Positions 29,739 through 38,866 of a stretch of 64,000 nt of DNA are shown here, one piece after another. A program made the position numbers and the translations under genes. Numbering within the stretch: the first letter of the stretch is position 1; each line of letters begins with the position of its first letter. Source of the stretch: Commensalibacter papalotli (ex Servin-Garciduenas et al. 2014) (GTDB lineage: Bacteria; Pseudomonadota; Alphaproteobacteria; Acetobacterales; Acetobacteraceae); assembly GCF_000527695.1 (NCBI RefSeq), contig NZ_ATSX01000001.1:310001-374000 (forward strand), in the 5' to 3' direction. The notes below the pieces were generated by a model. The model saw only the letters and a list, made by a program, of their open reading frames with translations. It ran no database searches and was not told the DNA's origin.

Positions 29739-30692
29739 TTACCAAACAGGAATGGGAACGCTGTTTACTTTAAACAGGTTTCCTTGCCAGTCAATATCCC
29801 ACTCTAGAATGTTATTTCCAGCATTACGCCCAGCGAATTTTGCCAAAATTAACGCTGTTTTTAACCTACTATTATTGGCTTCGTTACTTGCAGTAATTAA
29901 TGCTTGCATATTCGTAATCCGAAAGGTTCCTTTTGCCGAGGTTAAGGTTGGTTTATTATTTAACGTCACATTACCATTAGCTGTAATAGCAGTTTGATTG
30001 TTGCGAAGATCCAAGCTGTTGATTTTCACAGGGAATGAAGCACCCGAAGAGGCTCGATCTGTATTGCCACTGGTTGATGCTAAGATCAAAGGATATACTT
30101 GATCTGTTGTTGTAAGGTTAATAGTTCCTTGTTCTGGGATTATGGCAGCGGGAACTTTATGTTGTGATAAGGTGGACAACCCTGAGAAACGAATAACAAT
30201 TTGAATATTATTGCCCTGACCACTTAATTGGGCATTAAGAGTATTTGCTTTATACAAAACTTTACTGTTTTGAATACGCACATTATTCCACGTAAAGCTG
30301 ACTTTATTGCCTTTTTTAAGACTTTTGAGTAAAGGGGATAAACTGTCTGTATAGTAAGTTTTGCTACAATCTTTCATCTGATGATTAAGGACAATATTTA
30401 ATAGCCCTGTAGAAGTAATATTGGTTATTCTTTGTAATTGATCAGCAGATAAAATGTTATTACTTTTGCTAACGTTCAGTTGTTGAGCCGTAAGTTTGAC
30501 AGCAGGATTGTCCGATGCTTGGACAATATAATTTGTGGCGTTTAATGTATTTGTAGTTGTGCTGCTGCTATCAACATTGATATTGGCACAAAAAGATTGC
30601 CATGTTTGTGAAGCGTGTGCTGTGTAAGAGGATAAGCTGCCTGTAGTAAGCAGTCCGAAAAGAGTAAGAAAAGTTATTTTTTTGTTCATCAT
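29739..30692 (-). CDS. Secreted protein of unknown function (DUF2125-like?)
   Basis: 317 residues with a signal peptide (KKITFLTLFGLLTTGSLSSYTAHA). The mature part is rich in Asn, Thr and Ser, with repeated beta-type stretches (VKINSLDLRNNQTAITANG; NVTLNNKPTLTSAKGTFRI) that resemble AsmA/DUF2125-type beta-taco proteins of alphaproteobacteria. Two cysteines (near 35 and 108) could form a disulfide. The family suggestion is tentative. Monocistronic on the minus strand. Confidence 0.55.
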   Translation of the reverse strand: MMNKKITFLTLFGLLTTGSLSSYTAHASQTWQSFCANINVDSSSTTTNTLNATNYIVQASDNPAVKLTAQQLNVSKSNNILSADQLQRITNITSTGLLNIVLNHQMKDCSKTYYTDSLSPLLKSLKKGNKVSFTWNNVRIQNSKVLYKANTLNAQLSGQGNNIQIVIRFSGLSTLSQHKVPAAIIPEQGTINLTTTDQVYPLILASTSGNTDRASSGASFPVKINSLDLRNNQTAITANGNVTLNNKPTLTSAKGTFRITNMQALITASNEANNSRLKTALILAKFAGRNAGNNILEWDIDWQGNLFKVNSVPIPVW

Positions 30693-30817
30693 GCTAAATT
30701 TTATAATAAATTATTGATACAATCTAATAAAATATATAGAGGTTTAATGAGATATCAAAGAAAGAATTAAGTTTTCTCTTATATTTTACCTGATCTTATT
30801 TAAGGTTACTCTTTATT

Positions 30818-31807
30818 ATGTTTAAATTTATTGATCCTTTTTTGGTTTCATTACTATCAACTTTGTTAATTGCCAGTTTTTTTCCATGTTATGGCAGTGG
30901 TGTCGATTTTTTTAATCATTTAGCAATCATAGCAATTGCATTAATGTTCTTTCTGCAAGGTGCGAGGCTTTCTCGCAAAGCAATGCTTGAAGGTTTGTTT
31001 CATTGGCGATTACATTTACTTATTTTCCTTTGCACTTTTGCTTTATTCCCAGTTTTAGGCGTAACATTACATTATCTATTTCCCCAACTGTTGGTGCCAG
31101 GATTGTGGATGGGGGTTGTCTTTTTATGTTGCTTACCTTCGACCGTACAGTCTTCGATTGCATTTACTTCGATTGCCAAAGGCAATGTGCCAGCAGCAAT
31201 TTGCTCGGCGACTGCCTCTAATTTAATAGGGGTCTTTATTACACCTTTACTGGCAGGGTTTATTTTTAGCAGCCAAGGGCATATGAAATTAGACGGCACG
31301 ATTGATATTGTTTATCAGTTATTATTGCCATTTGTTGCAGGACAATTATTACAACCTTGGATAGGGGAGTGGGCCGTTAGAAATAGAAAGCTTCTTTCTT
31401 TTTCTGATCGAGGATCAATTCTGATTGTGGTGTATAGTGCCTTTAGTGAAGCTATGAATATGCACTTATGGCAAAAGCTTGATATTCAACAACTATTATA
31501 TGTCGTTGGTATTGATGTGTTTTTGTTATTTTTGGTTTTAATCATTACTGCAATTGTCAGTAAGTTATTAAAATTCCCTTTGGAAGACCGTATTAGTATT
31601 GTTTTTTGTGGTTCTAAAAAGACTCTGGCGTCTGGAGTTCCGATTGCAAATGTATTATTTCCATCCAATATGGTAGGGATGATTATCTTGCCGTTAATGA
31701 TTTTTCATCAAATCCAACTTTTTATCATCGCAATTTTGGCTAGGTATTGTGCAAAACTGGTTGATAAAAAAGAAAAAACAGAAGACGCGTCTATAAATCA
31801 AAGATAA
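30818..31807 (+). CDS. Bile acid:sodium symporter family protein (SLC10A7/YfeH type)
   Basis: A 329-residue membrane protein with nine to ten hydrophobic segments. It fits the SBF-like group: FFLQGARLSRKAMLEG near 45, the SSIAFTSIAKGN crossover near 112 (family S..AFTslA.GN), and CGSKKTLASGVPIAN near 266. These are the two discontinuous helices that bind ions in ASBT-fold proteins. Substrate unknown. A tRNA-Ser gene follows after 60 bases. Confidence 0.83.
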   Translation: MFKFIDPFLVSLLSTLLIASFFPCYGSGVDFFNHLAIIAIALMFFLQGARLSRKAMLEGLFHWRLHLLIFLCTFALFPVLGVTLHYLFPQLLVPGLWMGVVFLCCLPSTVQSSIAFTSIAKGNVPAAICSATASNLIGVFITPLLAGFIFSSQGHMKLDGTIDIVYQLLLPFVAGQLLQPWIGEWAVRNRKLLSFSDRGSILIVVYSAFSEAMNMHLWQKLDIQQLLYVVGIDVFLLFLVLIITAIVSKLLKFPLEDRISIVFCGSKKTLASGVPIANVLFPSNMVGMIILPLMIFHQIQLFIIAILARYCAKLVDKKEKTEDASINQR

Positions 31808-31820
31808 ATTAAAAAAACCA

Positions 31821-31848
31821 CTTGCCAAAGCCCTATAAAATCGTATAT
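31821..31848 (+). promoter_or_regulatory. Likely promoter of tRNA-Ser
   Basis: TTGCCA at 31821-31826 and TATATG at 31843-31848 are separated by 16 bases and lie 20 bases ahead of the mature tRNA start. Confidence 0.5.
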
Positions 31849-31867
31849 GAATGTTTTTACAAAATCC

Positions 31868-31958
31868 GGAGGGGTGGCCGAGTGGTTGAAGGCAGCGGTC
31901 TTGAAAACCGCCGTGCGTTAATAGCGTACCGTGGGTTCGAATCCCACCCCCTCCGCCA
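31868..31958 (+). tRNA. tRNA-Ser (anticodon TGA)
   Basis: The 91-base gene has the acceptor pair GGAGGGG/CCCCTCC, a type II long variable arm, the T arm GTGGGTTCGAATCCCAC, discriminator G and an encoded CCA. The seven-base anticodon loop CTTGAAA places TGA at 31902-31904, reading UCN serine codons. It borders an accessory segment on its right. Confidence 0.96.
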
Positions 31959-32038
31959 TATATTAAAACTTTCCTTTACATTGAAAATTATATAGTTTTG
32001 ATGCTATTATTATACGCCAAGAGCGTTGGTGTATAGCA

Positions 32039-33610
32039 ATGAATAATAATGAATTAAATAATTTTTATCGCGAATTTTCACTAAGAACTGATGGTTATAT
32101 TGAGGCTGGTGATATAGATAACTTAAAGTCTACGGATCAACTATGTGATCAATATATTTTAGAATATCCTCAAATAGCGTATGGTTTTTGGTATTGTAAA
32201 GCTAATGTTGCATCTGCGCTCTTGCAGTTAGAGGATTTAAAAGCAGATCTTCAAAATACTGATAGCAAAGTCAAGCAAGCTCCTACTATTCAAATTGATC
32301 CAAGCTGGAAGCCCCTTATATATTTGCGCCGAGCGATACAGCACGATAGTTTTCGAAAGTGCCCGTCTAGATTTAAGGCAATGATATTAACGAATACAGG
32401 TAATGCTTTATGTGATGCGAGGCGATTTATAGAGGCAATAGAGTATTATGATCGGGCCACTGCTTATATTCCTCTTTTCAGCGTAGCTTTATATAGCCGT
32501 GGTAAGACTTTTTATCAATTAGCAAATTGGATGGCTCTTAATCCTGAAATAAAAGTAGATCCAACGGCAATTTATTTTTTATATGTTGAGGCAAAAAATA
32601 ATTTTGATCAAGCTTTCCAAAAGGGAGCTATTTGGGAAACCCACCCCGATAATATAGAGGCTATGTGTAAAGAATATTATGAGCATTTATTACCGCATAT
32701 TCATCAAACACAAGCCTTAGGCAAAATTAAAGGTTATAAGTTTCATTCTGATGATTTTTTTAAAGGCTCAGCGAAAAAGATTGCATATAAAAAATGGTCA
32801 TTAAACGAGCATCTATATCTAGATCAGATTAGTTTGATATCTACCTATGATATCGGTGGGTATGATTATCTGCCTTTACCTCCTCATATATATCGTAAAG
32901 GAGAGCAACTGCCAGAGTTCTTTAATTGGTTCAGGTTATTAAAACAAGAATATATTGCGGCACGATATTTGTTATTTCAGGCTATAGAGCTTAAAGATAA
33001 AAAGCATTTTGCGGATGAAAATATTGATTTATTTTCATCAAATGAAGCCGAGTTAACATTCTCAGATAATACGGAGAAGCTTTATAAAAGTAATTTTGCA
33101 TTTAATTTGGAAACAGCTTTAATGAAATCTTCTTTTAGTAAGGCTTATGGTATATTTGATAAAATTGCTGAGTTTATATTTGCTTTTTGGCAATTAGAGG
33201 TGAAAAAGAAAAATGGTGAAATAAATAAAGATCCAGTTATTTCTATTAGTAATGTTTGGTATAATAACCTTGAAATTAGACGAGGTTTAAACACAAATTT
33301 AGTAAACGAAAATAATTGGTTTTTAAAAGGATTATATCATTTGTCTTATGATATTGTGGGCAAAGAAATACCACAAAAATACATACTTCCAGAGTTTAAA
33401 CAATTACATGAAATCCGTAATAAATTAGAACATTCGGGAGTTATGATTACCGAAAATGAGCACGCAATATCATCGCGACGATTAATGACGATTTCACGAG
33501 AAGAGTTCATAAAGCATAACATATCTCTGTTACGTTTGGTTCGCAATGCGTTGTTTTATCTAAGTATGGCTGTTGGGTTAGATCAATATAATTTTAAGAA
33601 TAAAAAGTAA
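32039..33610 (+). CDS. TPR-like protein with C-terminal HEPN domain (LA2681-like)
   Basis: A cytoplasmic protein of 523 residues. The N-terminal half has TPR-like helix pairs (ILTNTGNALCDARRFIEAIE, then YYDRATAYIPLFSVALYSRG). The C-terminal third is helical and carries R460-N-K-L-E-H465, the R-x4-H motif of HEPN ribonuclease domains. The overall plan (TPR then HEPN, about 500 residues) matches what I know as LA2681-like HEPN proteins; the name is from memory. HEPN proteins often cut RNA in toxin and defence systems. It lies just after tRNA-Ser and is followed by a NADAR gene 60 bases on. Codon use is even more AT-rich than the flanks, consistent with transfer. Confidence 0.68.
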   Translation: MNNNELNNFYREFSLRTDGYIEAGDIDNLKSTDQLCDQYILEYPQIAYGFWYCKANVASALLQLEDLKADLQNTDSKVKQAPTIQIDPSWKPLIYLRRAIQHDSFRKCPSRFKAMILTNTGNALCDARRFIEAIEYYDRATAYIPLFSVALYSRGKTFYQLANWMALNPEIKVDPTAIYFLYVEAKNNFDQAFQKGAIWETHPDNIEAMCKEYYEHLLPHIHQTQALGKIKGYKFHSDDFFKGSAKKIAYKKWSLNEHLYLDQISLISTYDIGGYDYLPLPPHIYRKGEQLPEFFNWFRLLKQEYIAARYLLFQAIELKDKKHFADENIDLFSSNEAELTFSDNTEKLYKSNFAFNLETALMKSSFSKAYGIFDKIAEFIFAFWQLEVKKKNGEINKDPVISISNVWYNNLEIRRGLNTNLVNENNWFLKGLYHLSYDIVGKEIPQKYILPEFKQLHEIRNKLEHSGVMITENEHAISSRRLMTISREEFIKHNISLLRLVRNALFYLSMAVGLDQYNFKNKK

Positions 33611-33670
33611 ATTTTAGCAAATATTTATTAAATTGAGTATATAGAAAGTTTAATTATGAAAGGATTTAAT

Positions 33671-34171
33671 ATGGAGTATTCCAAATTTACATTCTTTTGG
33701 GAGCATAAAGAAGATGCTATTCACCCAGAGTGTAGTCAATTTTATAAAAGTTCTTTTACAATTGATGGGATTGAATTTAATTGCACTGAACAATGGATGC
33801 ATTGGAAAAAGGCTATTATTTTTGGAGATCAAGAGATGGCTCAAAAAATCCTTAAAGCCAAGTCTCCGTTTGATCAAAAGAAACTGGGGCGTGAAGTTTC
33901 AAATTTTAATGCAGCCATTTGGTCATCTGTTGCTTTTGATATTGTTTTTCGTGGAAATATTGAAAAATTCTCACAAAATCTTCAATTACTTGAACGAATT
34001 GCAAAATCCAAAGGAACATTATTGGTAGAAGCTGCTCCTAATGATAAAATATGGGGGATTGGACTTGAGGCTTCTGACCCTAAAGCTATGGATAAAACGC
34101 AATGGCAAGGCCAGAATTTGTTAGGGATTATTGTTACTCGGGTAAGAGATATTTTATGCGTTGAAAGTTAA
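33671..34171 (+). CDS. NADAR family protein (YbiA-like)
   Basis: 166 residues from the ATG at 33671; AAAGGA at 33659-33664 lies 6 bases ahead, which favours this over the ATG at 33656. Motifs of the family are an aromatic start (FTFFWEHKEDA), CTEQWMHWKKAIIFGD, ILKAKSPFDQKKLGREV, W near 77, and LLVEAAPNDKIWGIGL. NADAR proteins remove or process ADP-ribose groups: E. coli YbiA is linked to swarming and riboflavin intermediates, and other members reverse guanosine ADP-ribosylation by DarT toxins. No DarT gene is visible here. The HEPN gene upstream suggests a paired function. Confidence 0.85.
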   Translation: MEYSKFTFFWEHKEDAIHPECSQFYKSSFTIDGIEFNCTEQWMHWKKAIIFGDQEMAQKILKAKSPFDQKKLGREVSNFNAAIWSSVAFDIVFRGNIEKFSQNLQLLERIAKSKGTLLVEAAPNDKIWGIGLEASDPKAMDKTQWQGQNLLGIIVTRVRDILCVES

Positions 34172-34240
34172 GGTTTTTTCAAGCTTGCAGTTTTTTCTTT
34201 TTTCCATATGTTAAGAAATAGGCTTTAAAGGGATAATGTG

Positions 34241-34597
34241 ATGAATGATAATAAAGATGATTTTGGCATCAAGGAAAAATATGAATATGAGCTGCCAGGG
34301 GAGCCATTGAACCCTACTGGTGAACCACTAGGAAAATCATTTTTTTCTAACCCTTCGGCAGTTCCCTCTGATGTAAAATACATTGACCCTAATGAGTATT
34401 CAGGTCTGGGATATTTTAAATATTGGTTTATTGCATGTATTGTAATGTTGGTTCTCGGATTGACTTTTGAATTTGGGATTTTAGGCAAAGATGGAAAAGA
34501 AGGACCTTTATGTCGGTACCTTCCCAAAAACAAGGTTTGTTATTATTTGGCAGGGCCAGCACCTAAACCAGCACCTGTAACGTCTTCTACAAAATAG
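34241..34597 (+). CDS. Small single-span membrane protein
   Basis: 118 residues with a Pro/Glu-rich cytoplasmic start (GEPLNPTGEPLG), one span (YWFIACIVMLVLGLTFEFGI) and a short tail with two Cys and a Pro/Ala end. I use the ATG at 34241; an in-frame GTG is directly before it. GGGAT precedes it. Its stop is 5 bases from the converging mrp. No family recognised; it may be core rather than part of the HEPN-NADAR segment. Confidence 0.6.
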   Translation: MNDNKDDFGIKEKYEYELPGEPLNPTGEPLGKSFFSNPSAVPSDVKYIDPNEYSGLGYFKYWFIACIVMLVLGLTFEFGILGKDGKEGPLCRYLPKNKVCYYLAGPAPKPAPVTSSTK

Positions 34598-34601
34598 GGT
34601 A

Positions 34602-35795
34602 TTACTCTGGTGTTGCCTCGGGTTTTTTATTGGCTCGTTGAACGGTCAAACGTTTAATGACTGGAACCATTAATTCGCTGATTTCTTGATACGCTTTTGC
34701 AGCAATGCTGTCTGGATCTTGTGCAACAATTGGCACGCCAACATCTGCACCACTGCGAATAGCTGGAATTAATGGAATTTCACCTAAGAAAGGAAAGCCT
34801 AAATTATTAGCTTCTTTTTTTGCACCATTTTCGCCGAAGATATAGGTTTTTTCGTTACAACATGGGCAAGAAAAATAAGCCATATTTTCAACTATACCTA
34901 ATATAGGAGTCTTAGCTTTTTGGAACATAGCAATACCACGTCTTGCATCCAGTAAAGCAACGTCTTGAGGTGTAGAAACAATGATTGCACCATCAATTTG
35001 AATGCTTTGGGTTAAAGTCAGTTGCACATCGCCAGTCCCAGGAGGGGTATCAACAAGTAATATATCCAACTCTCCCCATTTGACGTCAGATAAAAGTTGT
35101 TTAATAGCGCCCATAACCATTGGGCCACGCCAAATCAAGGCTTGCTCGGGGGGAACCAACATTCCAATAGACATTGCAGAAATTCCCCAAGCAGTCATAG
35201 GGATCAATTTATGATTAATAACTTCGACTTGACCTTCTAGACCTAACATATGGGGAACAGAGGGACCATAAACATCGGCATCCATTAATCCTACTTTAAG
35301 TCCTTGATTAGCCAAACTTACAGCAAGGTTAATGGCAGTAGACGACTTTCCTACGCCTCCTTTACCAGAGGCAACGGCAATAATACATTTAACATCTTGT
35401 AAAGCTTCAATAGGGCCTGTTGGTTTAATCGGAGCATGTTTATGGGCTTGATGCGGTGTGGCGGGTTTTTGCTGAGCTGCATTGGCACTTGCAGCTTGAC
35501 GAGGGGGAAATACTAAACGCTTATTGTTTCCTTCACCTGTATTAAGAAAGACGCGGGCTTGCACGATACCTTCGATTTGTTGTAAACGATGCTCAACTTT
35601 GGCACGCAAGGGTTCTGCAGCATCTTCGGGAACCTTGGCAATATTTAAAGTTAGATGTATTTTTTGCCCTTCAATTATCATATTTTCAATGATATTTGCA
35701 TCAAGCAAACGTGTATTAGGCGACCATGGTAAAGTAAAGTCTGATAGAGCTTGGTGAATAGTTTGCTGATTGATGGAAACTGGGCTAGTCATCAT
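34602..35795 (-). CDS. mrp: Iron-sulfur cluster carrier ATPase Mrp/ApbC
   Basis: It binds and transfers Fe-S clusters in the cytoplasm. The 397 residues comprise a MIP18/DUF59 domain (about 10-95), a Pro/Ala/His linker, and the P-loop domain with deviant Walker A ASGKGGVGKSSTAINLA, DADVYGPSVPHMLG, and the DTPPGTGDVQLTL motif. The cluster-binding CxxC is present as FSCPCC. Length is normal for the fused alphaproteobacterial form. Confidence 0.93.
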   Translation of the reverse strand: MMTSPVSINQQTIHQALSDFTLPWSPNTRLLDANIIENMIIEGQKIHLTLNIAKVPEDAAEPLRAKVEHRLQQIEGIVQARVFLNTGEGNNKRLVFPPRQAASANAAQQKPATPHQAHKHAPIKPTGPIEALQDVKCIIAVASGKGGVGKSSTAINLAVSLANQGLKVGLMDADVYGPSVPHMLGLEGQVEVINHKLIPMTAWGISAMSIGMLVPPEQALIWRGPMVMGAIKQLLSDVKWGELDILLVDTPPGTGDVQLTLTQSIQIDGAIIVSTPQDVALLDARRGIAMFQKAKTPILGIVENMAYFSCPCCNEKTYIFGENGAKKEANNLGFPFLGEIPLIPAIRSGADVGVPIVAQDPDSIAAKAYQEISELMVPVIKRLTVQRANKKPEATPE

Positions 35796-35953
35796 GATAC
35801 TTTCAAAAGGCAGAAGCGTGAAAAAATGATTGTAAAAAGATTTTATAGAACAGTATATAATAATAAATAATTTTTTTGTGTTTATTTTATATCTTCCTTT
35901 ATAAGATGCAATAGGAAGTTACGCTCATTATTTTATTATAAAGGACTGGAATC

Positions 35954-37075
35954 CTGTCTACTCAACCAACAAAACCAGGCAGAGATCATCGTATTGATGC
36001 TTTGCGAGGCTTGGCATTGATTATGATGTATGTGGATCATATTCCAGAGGATCTTTTAAATCGGTTTACCATGCGTAATATTGGGTTTGCTGATGCAGCA
36101 GAGATCTTTGTTCTGCTTGCAGGATATGCGTCTTGGTTGGCTTATGGTAGGAAAGTTTCAAAAGACGGATTATGGGGTGTCTGTAAAAAGATTTTACATC
36201 GCTGTTGGAAAATCTATTTATTTCAAATGGGTCTGGTTTTAATTAGCTTGCTCAGTATTTATCAATGGCGACGTTTTTGGGTGTTGCCAGTAGATTTTTT
36301 AGAACCAGAACTGGCACATGGTTACAGCATTGCTAGGGAAATATGGCGATTACTGTTGTTGGATGCTTTGCCTAGTAATCTTAATATCTTACCACTTTAT
36401 ATTATTTTACTCGGAATATTCCCTTTATTATATTTATTGATACGTTGGCGATGGTGGTTGGCATTGGGGCTCAGCTTTCTACTTTGGCTTGGGGTGAATA
36501 TCGACCCTTGGTTTAATTTCCCTAATTGGCTTGATCCTGATGGATGGTTTTTTAATCCTCTTGCTTGGCAATTTCTATTTACGATTGGCATTTATGGTGC
36601 GATCACCGCTGGAAAACACCACGGGGATTTCCCTTCAATTCCGTGGTTAAAATGGGGTTTAGGGCTTTATTTGCTTTTTTCATTCTTTGAGGCTTTTCCT
36701 TGGGAATATTGGGGATTGCCTGATCTAAGATTACTGCATGTGTCTGTACCAGCAAAGGCATACTTATCCCCATTACGGTTACTGGATGTTGTAGCAATAT
36801 TCTATTTAGTACAATCTTCTGGATGGGCAAAGCGTTTCTCAGAAGGAAAAATTGGACAGTTTTTAGCTTTATATGGACGGCATTCTTTAGAGGTTTTTTC
36901 ATTAAGCACTGTGTTTGATCTTTGGGGGCGTTTGATGTTTGCTAGTTGGGGAGAGAGTTGGACATTGCAATTTGTCGTAAATTGTATTGGTGTTTCTCTT
37001 TTATATATTTTAGCTGTTTATTTAGATAAAAAAAGAACCAAAGCAAAGGCTATGCAAAAAGCTAACAATTCTTAA
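35954..37075 (+). CDS. OpgC-type membrane acyltransferase, apparent CTG start
   Basis: A polytopic inner-membrane protein of the OpgC group, which adds succinyl groups to periplasmic glucans. About ten hydrophobic segments. The conserved start GRDHRIDALRGLALIMMYVD (as in OpgC; Arg, Asp and His at the first helix) begins well before the first ordinary start codon, a TTG at 36002 that would cut through it. The frame is open back to a TAA at 35939, and no ATG, GTG or TTG lies between. CTG at 35954 follows AAGGA by 8 bases and is my choice; ATC at 35951 is the alternative. A sequencing error must be excluded. No opgGH is in view. Confidence 0.78.
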   Translation: MSTQPTKPGRDHRIDALRGLALIMMYVDHIPEDLLNRFTMRNIGFADAAEIFVLLAGYASWLAYGRKVSKDGLWGVCKKILHRCWKIYLFQMGLVLISLLSIYQWRRFWVLPVDFLEPELAHGYSIAREIWRLLLLDALPSNLNILPLYIILLGIFPLLYLLIRWRWWLALGLSFLLWLGVNIDPWFNFPNWLDPDGWFFNPLAWQFLFTIGIYGAITAGKHHGDFPSIPWLKWGLGLYLLFSFFEAFPWEYWGLPDLRLLHVSVPAKAYLSPLRLLDVVAIFYLVQSSGWAKRFSEGKIGQFLALYGRHSLEVFSLSTVFDLWGRLMFASWGESWTLQFVVNCIGVSLLYILAVYLDKKRTKAKAMQKANNS

Positions 37076-37230
37076 AAGAAAAACAGTATATTTTGATTAT
37101 TGAATTGCTTTCTTAATGGTTTACTTTTAAAGGATCTTAGCTATAATTTTTTAGCTGAATAATTAGCCTATAGAGTTTTGTAGGCTTTCATGAATTTTGA
37201 AATCCTCATTCTGAACGGGAAAATAGGCGA

Positions 37231-38814
37231 ATGAAAATACGCACAAGCTCCTTGATACAATCATGTTGTTTGTTGTTAATAGGAACAACCTGTTTATTTC
37301 CTGTATCACAAGTGAAAGCACAGTTTTCTCTTTCTTCACTTTCTTTTCTTACCAAGAATGATCATACACAACGTCAATATCAGCATGTACCAGACAGTTT
37401 TGCCGATTTGGCAGAAAAATTATTACCCACTGTTGTTAATATCTCAACTAGTAAAGTTATCAAGCCAGGTCAGACAACGGATGATGATGAAGACGATGAT
37501 GATGAAGACGATGATAACAGCGTAGCACCAGATCCGAATTCGCCCTTTGAAAAATTTTTTCGTAATTATATGAATCGTCGAGGGATTCCAGATGATGGGA
37601 ACAATCACTTACAGGCCTTAGGATCTGGTTTTATTGTTGATCCAACGGGGTGGATAGTAACCAATTATCATGTCATCAAAGATGCCGATCAAATTATGGT
37701 CACTTTACAAAATAATCATATGTTAAAAGCAACGTTGAAAGGGTTTGATGAACGGACAGATTTGGCATTATTAAAGATCAATTCCAAAACACCTTTGACA
37801 GCAACCCATTTCGGTAATAGCGATCAGTCCAGAGTAGGGGATTGGATCTTGGCTATTGGTAATCCTTATGGATTATCTGGCACTGTGACATCGGGGATTA
37901 TATCTTCACGAGGAAGAGATATAGAACAAGGCCCTTATGATGATTTTATCCAAACAGATGCACCAATAAACAAAGGAAATTCTGGTGGTCCTATGTTTAA
38001 CATGAAGGGCGATGTTATTGGAATTAATACGGCTATTTTCTCGCCTTCTGGAGGGTCAATTGGCATTGCTTTTGCCATACCTTCTAATGAAGCTAAGAAT
38101 ATTATCGATCAATTAAAAGAAAAAGGTCATGTTGCCAGAGGGTGGGTTGGTATTCGTATTCAGGAGGTCAGTGAAACTATTGGGGATAGTTTAAATGTCC
38201 AACCGTTCCAAGGGGCTTTGGTCGTTCAAGTTGATCCTGCTGGTCCTGCTGCCAAAGCGGGAATCAAAGCTGGAGATGTTATCCAAAATTTAAATGGTAA
38301 TGAGGTTACTGCGCATTCTATGCCACGTTTAATTGCTCAAATGCCTGCAGGAAACAAAGTAACCCTAGGCGTATTAAGGCAAGGTAAAGTCCTTGATTTG
38401 CCAATTACAGTTGCAAGTCTAGTCGAAGACGGTACAACCCAACCAGATACACATCACGAAGCTCAAATTGAAAAAAATAAAACTATTTTATTAAAAGATT
38501 TAGGATTTTCAGTCAGTAATATGACTGACCTTTTAAGGCAAAAATATAATCTTGCTGAAAAGCAGCAAGGGATAGTCATTGTTGCAACAGATGGCCGTAA
38601 AGGGAAAAATACGGCAGATATCAAAGTTGGTGATGTGATTGTTGGCACGAATAAAAGTAATATTACACAGGTTGCAGAATTACAAAAAGAGATTATCTTA
38701 TTTAAACAAGAAAGCAAAAAGAAAGCACTTAAAAATCCTAGAATGCTATTGCTTATCCAAAGTGGGGATGCTTTGCGTTGGATTGCTGTTCCTGTAAATG
38801 ATAAGAAAAAATGA
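37231..38814 (+). CDS. degP: Do-family periplasmic serine protease (DegP/HtrA-like)
   Basis: A periplasmic chaperone-protease of 527 residues with signal peptide (cleavage near VKA-QF, residue 30), trypsin-like domain with H147 (TNYHVI), D177 (ERTDLALL) and S251 (GNSGGP), and two PDZ domains (about 295-395 and 420-520). A run of Asp/Glu at 84-95 in the N-terminal loop is unusual and could bind Ca2+ or act as a flexible acidic shield. It could also be DegQ or MucD; the second PDZ is divergent. No adjacent two-component genes. Confidence 0.9.
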   Translation: MKIRTSSLIQSCCLLLIGTTCLFPVSQVKAQFSLSSLSFLTKNDHTQRQYQHVPDSFADLAEKLLPTVVNISTSKVIKPGQTTDDDEDDDDEDDDNSVAPDPNSPFEKFFRNYMNRRGIPDDGNNHLQALGSGFIVDPTGWIVTNYHVIKDADQIMVTLQNNHMLKATLKGFDERTDLALLKINSKTPLTATHFGNSDQSRVGDWILAIGNPYGLSGTVTSGIISSRGRDIEQGPYDDFIQTDAPINKGNSGGPMFNMKGDVIGINTAIFSPSGGSIGIAFAIPSNEAKNIIDQLKEKGHVARGWVGIRIQEVSETIGDSLNVQPFQGALVVQVDPAGPAAKAGIKAGDVIQNLNGNEVTAHSMPRLIAQMPAGNKVTLGVLRQGKVLDLPITVASLVEDGTTQPDTHHEAQIEKNKTILLKDLGFSVSNMTDLLRQKYNLAEKQQGIVIVATDGRKGKNTADIKVGDVIVGTNKSNITQVAELQKEIILFKQESKKKALKNPRMLLLIQSGDALRWIAVPVNDKKK

Positions 38815-38866
38815 TTCTAATTGTTTGAAATGAATCAAGTATAAACTAATCCGATGAATGTGAAAA

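Noticed and set aside
29593-29997. 134-codon plus-strand frame overlapping the end of the DUF805 gene
   Set aside because: It overlaps both DUF805 and the converging secreted-protein gene and has no ribosome site.
31868-34600. Integrase-type island at tRNA-Ser with a right-hand att repeat
   Set aside because: No second copy of the tRNA 3' end and no integrase gene were found downstream.
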